Positions 5,146 through 7,416 of a DNA stretch of 7,416 bases are shown in pieces. The position numbers were made by a program, and so were the translations under genes. Every line of letters begins with the position of its first letter. Position 1 is the stretch's first letter. Source of the DNA: Planctomycetaceae bacterium (GTDB lineage: Bacteria; Planctomycetota; Planctomycetia; Pirellulales; Thermoguttaceae); the NCBI GenBank assembly GCA_031282385.1, contig JAITDV010000241.1:1-7416 (forward strand). The letters are read 5' to 3'. The notes beneath the pieces were generated by a model. The model saw only the letters and a list, made by a program, of their open reading frames with translations, searched no databases and had not been told where the DNA came from.

Positions 5146-6297
5146 CTTTTTTTTGAACACTAGCTTTATTTTTTTTAATTGGTATTCCGTTAAACTTGAG
5201 ATTTCGTTATAATTCCTCCCGATTTCGTTATACCAATTTCCTCCTTGTTGTAGTGTGTTCTTAACCGACAAGGAGGATTTTTTTATGTCCACATTTTCAA
5301 AATTGAAAAATTTATGTAACAAATCTTTGGTGTCGTAAGTATTTGATATTGCGTTCTTTGCGGCTGTCATTAGCTCGTCAATATTCGGCATATTGGCAAG
5401 GGTTTTTGTCAAAAAAGGTTGCACATCTTGCGGATATTTTTCAATAATTTTAGGCAACAACTTAGCCATCAAAGTGACATTTTCGGTGACCAAAGCAGGG
5501 AACAACTCCATAATCTCATATTCAGTTTTTATACTTAATGCTTCCCTAGCTATTTTAACCTCGTCCTCCGAAACTTCCTCACATAATTTGGAAAACAACT
5601 CAAAAAAATCAAACATCTTGTCACCATAACGCACCCGCATATCCGCCGAAAGCCTCATCAACTCCGCAAGAGTATCAACTTGTATTGCATTATTATTGAC
5701 GCCATAACCTAGTTGCTTTGGTTGGTTATCTGACTTTTGGGGAAATTGCCCCAACATAGAATATTCATAATCGGGCAGCGGCTGAATATAATGACCCAAT
5801 CGGATTGATTCTGAATTGCCCAAAACAGCATCCATCAACGAACGATTCCAACCCAACCGAGATTTATCCGTTATACAACTTGATCGCAAGTTGACAAAAA
5901 ATTTCACCCAAACTGGCAATCCCTTTTTTAATACTTTTTTCCTGGCCAATGTATTAATAGAACGTTTACGATATTTTGCAAAAACAAATTCCTGGTCCGG
6001 TTGACGTGCATTATACAACATTAAAAAATAAGGTTGTAATTCTGAAAAAAACGGAACCGTTCGCGTTCCCGTTTTACCTGTTATCGGAACCTTAAAAATT
6101 CCCTTCTTGCCAAACTCATCAAATGTAAAATCAGAAAATTTCAAATCGCAAATTTCCGATGGAACCCTTAAACCAGCATAACGAGCAAATGCCAACGCAC
6201 CAGAAAGCTCCGGCTCATCTTCACACGCACAAACTAAACTTAATATTATCTGTTTTGGCATGTTTTTTTCTATCGTGTTGCTGTTATCCAAAATCAA
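5101..6297 (-). CDS. Tyrosine recombinase/integrase, catalytic half with long C-terminal extension
   Basis: The ORF has 398 residues from a TTG start. CEDEPELSGALAFARYAGLR then VPSEI is box I (Arg44), ITGKTGTRTVPFF carries the beta-hairpin lysine (Lys75), and NLRSS holds the box II arginine (Arg138), with Val135 where HxxR has His. LGNSESIRLGHY ends in the expected nucleophile Tyr170. Loss of the box II histidine and LGNS in place of LGH are usual in planctomycete integrases, so the enzyme may still be active. The N-terminal core-binding domain is missing; the frame runs open to TAG at 6355-6357 and may have been cut from the ORF at 6452-7210. After Tyr170 come about 225 further residues, much of it predicted helix, of no recognised family. 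The last 15 or so (KEIFFQKNHAYEK) look like ribF remnant, so the end is probably not native. Likely role: DNA integration or excision of a mobile element. Confidence 0.8.
   Translation of the reverse strand: MILDNSNTIEKNMPKQIILSLVCACEDEPELSGALAFARYAGLRVPSEICDLKFSDFTFDEFGKKGIFKVPITGKTGTRTVPFFSELQPYFLMLYNARQPDQEFVFAKYRKRSINTLARKKVLKKGLPVWVKFFVNLRSSCITDKSRLGWNRSLMDAVLGNSESIRLGHYIQPLPDYEYSMLGQFPQKSDNQPKQLGYGVNNNAIQVDTLAELMRLSADMRVRYGDKMFDFFELFSKLCEEVSEDEVKIAREALSIKTEYEIMELFPALVTENVTLMAKLLPKIIEKYPQDVQPFLTKTLANMPNIDELMTAAKNAISNTYDTKDLLHKFFNFENVDIKKSSLSVKNTLQQGGNWYNEIGRNYNEISSLTEYQLKKIKLVFKKKEIFFQKNHAYEKNT
5200..5277 (-). repeat. Short tandem and inverted repeats in the recombinase C-terminal tail
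   Basis: GATTTCGTTATAATTCCTCC (5200-5219) and GATTTCGTTATACCAATTTC (5221-5240, then CTCC) are adjacent imperfect copies. On the minus strand they encode WYNEIG and NYNEIS. TCCTCCTTGT (5239-5248) and ACAAGGAGGA (5268-5277) form a perfect 10-bp stem with a 19-base loop. AAGGAGG therefore appears on both strands; the meaning is unclear. Confidence 0.55.
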
Positions 6298-6346
6298 ATG
6301 ATCGTGTTTGCTTTGGTCTAAAATACTCCGAACAAAATAGGGGGGT

Positions 6347-6417
6347 GTTTCCCTCTACTCCGCCCATCGCCCCCCGCAACATTGTGACGGGGTACGATGG
6401 ACAAAGTAGGGGGAAAC
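6347..6417 (-). ncRNA. Long imperfect hairpin between the two recombinase-region ORFs (structured RNA or MITE-like)
   Basis: Arms 6347-6376 and 6388-6417 (30 bases each) enclose an 11-base loop. Read as minus-strand RNA, 28 of 30 positions pair, four of them as G-U wobbles. On the plus strand those four would be A-C mismatches, so the fold favours minus-strand RNA, the direction of the recombinase. The 5' arm starts GUUUCCCCCUAC and the 3' arm ends GUAGAGGGAAAC. There is no U run after the stem, so it is not an ordinary terminator. No target-site duplication was found. It may be the core of a small insertion that split the recombinase; an RNA function is inferred only. Confidence 0.5.
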
Positions 6418-6443
6418 AGGAAAACCAATTCGCAAGCGTTCAT

Positions 6444-6462
6444 AATTATCGTTACGATAATT
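6444..6462 (-). repeat. AATTATCG-TAA-CGATAATT palindrome, third copy
   Basis: On the minus strand this is identical over 20 bases (one extra A, 6463) to the palindrome in DUF1559 leader copy 2. The TAA of its centre (6452-6454) is the stop codon of the 6452-7210 ORF. The surrounding leader sequence is not present. Confidence 0.75.
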
Positions 6463-7210
6463 TATAATTGCCCCGATTTTCTAACGGCATACTGCAATCA
6501 TACTCGTAAATCGGCGGTATCTCATCCGCATGATTCCATGTTATAACATCGTCATCTCCCAATATTACCCCTTTCATTATTTGTAAACGCTTTGCATTAT
6601 CATTGACACGGTCAAACATAAAACGGGATTTTCGATTAACAAACAACGACAAAATTGTTTCGAGACTATGATGTGTTAATTGAGCGCCATAACGAAGCGC
6701 GATAGCCTTTGACAAACAACCCAATCCTTGTTTTTCAAGTGATTCAGGATTGCACGAAATCCGCTCATCACGATTAATTTCAATTGGTTTAGATTCAAAT
6801 AAATGTCCATTTTCTTTTTTGGCATTGCTGAAATAAAAATCAAATAACTTGATTACTTTTTGCCAGACACTATGAACAGACGCCGTATTTTCATGCCCCC
6901 GAACTTTAGGATGAGACAAAATACGAAACCATTCACTAGTCAACCACTTCACCAAATCATTTTCACGAACATATAAATCAGATACCGTATTAATTCCAAT
7001 TTCACGCAACACATCACGCCACAAACGAAACTCTACTCGCGTAATTGATTGTTGACTATCATATATATTGATGCCAGAGCAATACCTAACAAACAATTCA
7101 AACTTGACCGGATCACTGCTTAATGCCATCTTTGTTTTGATTAAATTTCTGGTTATAGGACGTACTATTGATAGACAACGAAAAACCGCCTTTAACTCCT
7201 CCGAGACCAC
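6452..7210 (-). CDS. Uncharacterised protein, possibly the severed N-terminal half of the recombinase
   Basis: The ORF has up to 252 residues. The GTG start lies inside the inverted-repeat element at 7203-7355, so the true 5' end may be lost; the first ATG, about 28 codons in (MALSSDPVKFELFVRYC), lacks a clear ribosome binding site. Residues 40-150 are helix-rich (EFRLWRDVLREIG, ENDLVKWLTSEWF, SVWQKVIKLFDFYFSNAK), loosely like a tyrosine recombinase core-binding domain. The rest (HHSLETILSLFVN, GVILGDDDVITWN, DEIPPIYEYDCSMP) is not recognised. It is co-oriented with, and 154 bases upstream of, the recombinase catalytic half, but in another frame. Its stop codon is supplied by the shared palindrome. 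It could be the front of a gene split by the hairpin-containing insertion, or an independent hypothetical gene. Confidence 0.55.
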   Translation of the reverse strand: MVSEELKAVFRCLSIVRPITRNLIKTKMALSSDPVKFELFVRYCSGINIYDSQQSITRVEFRLWRDVLREIGINTVSDLYVRENDLVKWLTSEWFRILSHPKVRGHENTASVHSVWQKVIKLFDFYFSNAKKENGHLFESKPIEINRDERISCNPESLEKQGLGCLSKAIALRYGAQLTHHSLETILSLFVNRKSRFMFDRVNDNAKRLQIMKGVILGDDDVITWNHADEIPPIYEYDCSMPLENRGNYKLS

Positions 7211-7355
7211 CCCTAACCCCTCCGAAGGAGGGGAATAAGAATACGCCGCCGAAGGAGGCGAATAAGAAGAAGCATCCGAGTGAGGCGAATAAGAAGAAAC
7301 ATCCGAGTGAGGCGAATAAGGAGACGCCTCCTTCGGAGGGGTCAGGGGTGGTCTC
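7203..7355. mobile_element. 153-bp inverted-repeat element with four internal 27-bp tandem units
   Basis: The ends 7203-7231 and 7327-7355 are 29-bp inverted repeats with one mismatch (starting GAGACCACCCCT). Overlapping them, four 27-bp units lie head to tail at 7234-7260, 7261-7287, 7288-7314 and 7315-7341. Each starts AATAAG, and the two middle ones differ by one base. On the plus strand the units read in one frame as nine-residue repeats (NKKKHPSEA type), but this is probably a by-product of a multiple-of-three unit. The element is MITE-like, has no transposase, and overlaps the first codons of the minus-strand ORF. Confidence 0.75.
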
Positions 7356-7396
7356 CTACAGGTTAGCGAAAAGGTCTATTATCAAAATTAATTGAC

Positions 7397-7416
7397 AAGG
7401 AGTACCCATTCAGATG
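7397..7416 (+). promoter_or_regulatory. Ribosome binding site and possible start codon of a gene leaving the window
   Basis: AAGGAG at 7397-7402 is followed, after 11 bases, by ATG at 7414-7416, the last three bases. Spacing is slightly long but workable. Nothing can be said about the product. This possible gene would diverge from the minus-strand ORF, with the inverted-repeat element between them. Confidence 0.4.

Noticed and set aside
6347..6417. Factor-independent terminator or attC site
   Set aside because: There is no T run after the stem on either strand, and no integron-type core sites or extra-helical base pattern could be identified.
7203..7355. CRISPR array
   Set aside because: The 27-bp units are directly contiguous with no unique spacers, there is inverted symmetry, and no cas gene is nearby.
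7168..7395. 75-codon plus-strand frame with proline- and lysine-rich repeats
   Set aside because: It is a by-product of the 27-bp tandem units of the inverted-repeat element; there is no ribosome binding site or known domain.

Overview
The window looks like an accessory stretch of a low-to-moderate GC member of the Planctomycetota. The main reason is two copies of the DUF1559 pseudopilin-like family: a type IV prepilin-style N-terminus, a VQAAREAARRMQC segment and a C-terminal H-x9-DG motif. This family is greatly expanded in planctomycetes. Each copy is followed by a small secreted lipoprotein, also a common planctomycete arrangement. The recombinase on the other strand has the non-canonical box II typical of planctomycete tyrosine recombinases. 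An animal-gut lineage is possible but is only a guess.

Layout. Bases 1-1224 (+): DUF1559 gene A, open to the left edge and containing a G14 tract. A hairpin separates it from lipoprotein gene B (1326-1727, +). Bases 1728-2348 hold no convincing gene but carry an inverted repeat, a 112-bp inverted-end element and a dispersed repeat. Bases 2359-3601 (+) are DUF1559 gene C. It has an excellent ribosome binding site and ATG, but a G13 tract puts that ATG one base out of frame with the body. A 13-bp inverted repeat follows, then a structured AT-rich leader and lipoprotein gene D (3871-4374, +). Bases 4375-4873 hold second copies of the two dispersed repeats. On the minus strand are a decayed end of ribF (riboflavin kinase domain, about 4874-5145), the catalytic half of a tyrosine recombinase (5101-6297), a strong RNA-like hairpin (6347-6417) and an upstream ORF (6452-7210) that may be the recombinase's N-terminal half. 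The right end is a 153-bp inverted-repeat element built on four 27-bp units (7203-7355), then a ribosome binding site and ATG at the very edge.

Main observation. The two DUF1559 genes share a module: a poly-G tract, then a 102-base segment 98/102 identical between copies, ending abruptly inside the prepilin motif. Past that point the proteins stay alike but the DNA diverges. In gene C, G12 or G15 would join the ATG to the DUF1559 body, G13 (as sequenced) stops after 31 codons, and G14 would give a 66-residue hydrophobic peptide. This is the expected architecture of slipped-strand phase variation of a surface or pseudopilin-like protein. Homopolymer miscalling must be excluded with reads.

The A-B and C-D pairs probably act together at the envelope: a membrane-anchored DUF1559 protein and a lipoprotein with a likely beta-sandwich domain. 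That is inference from position and signal sequences. The right half looks like a decaying mobile-element landing zone.
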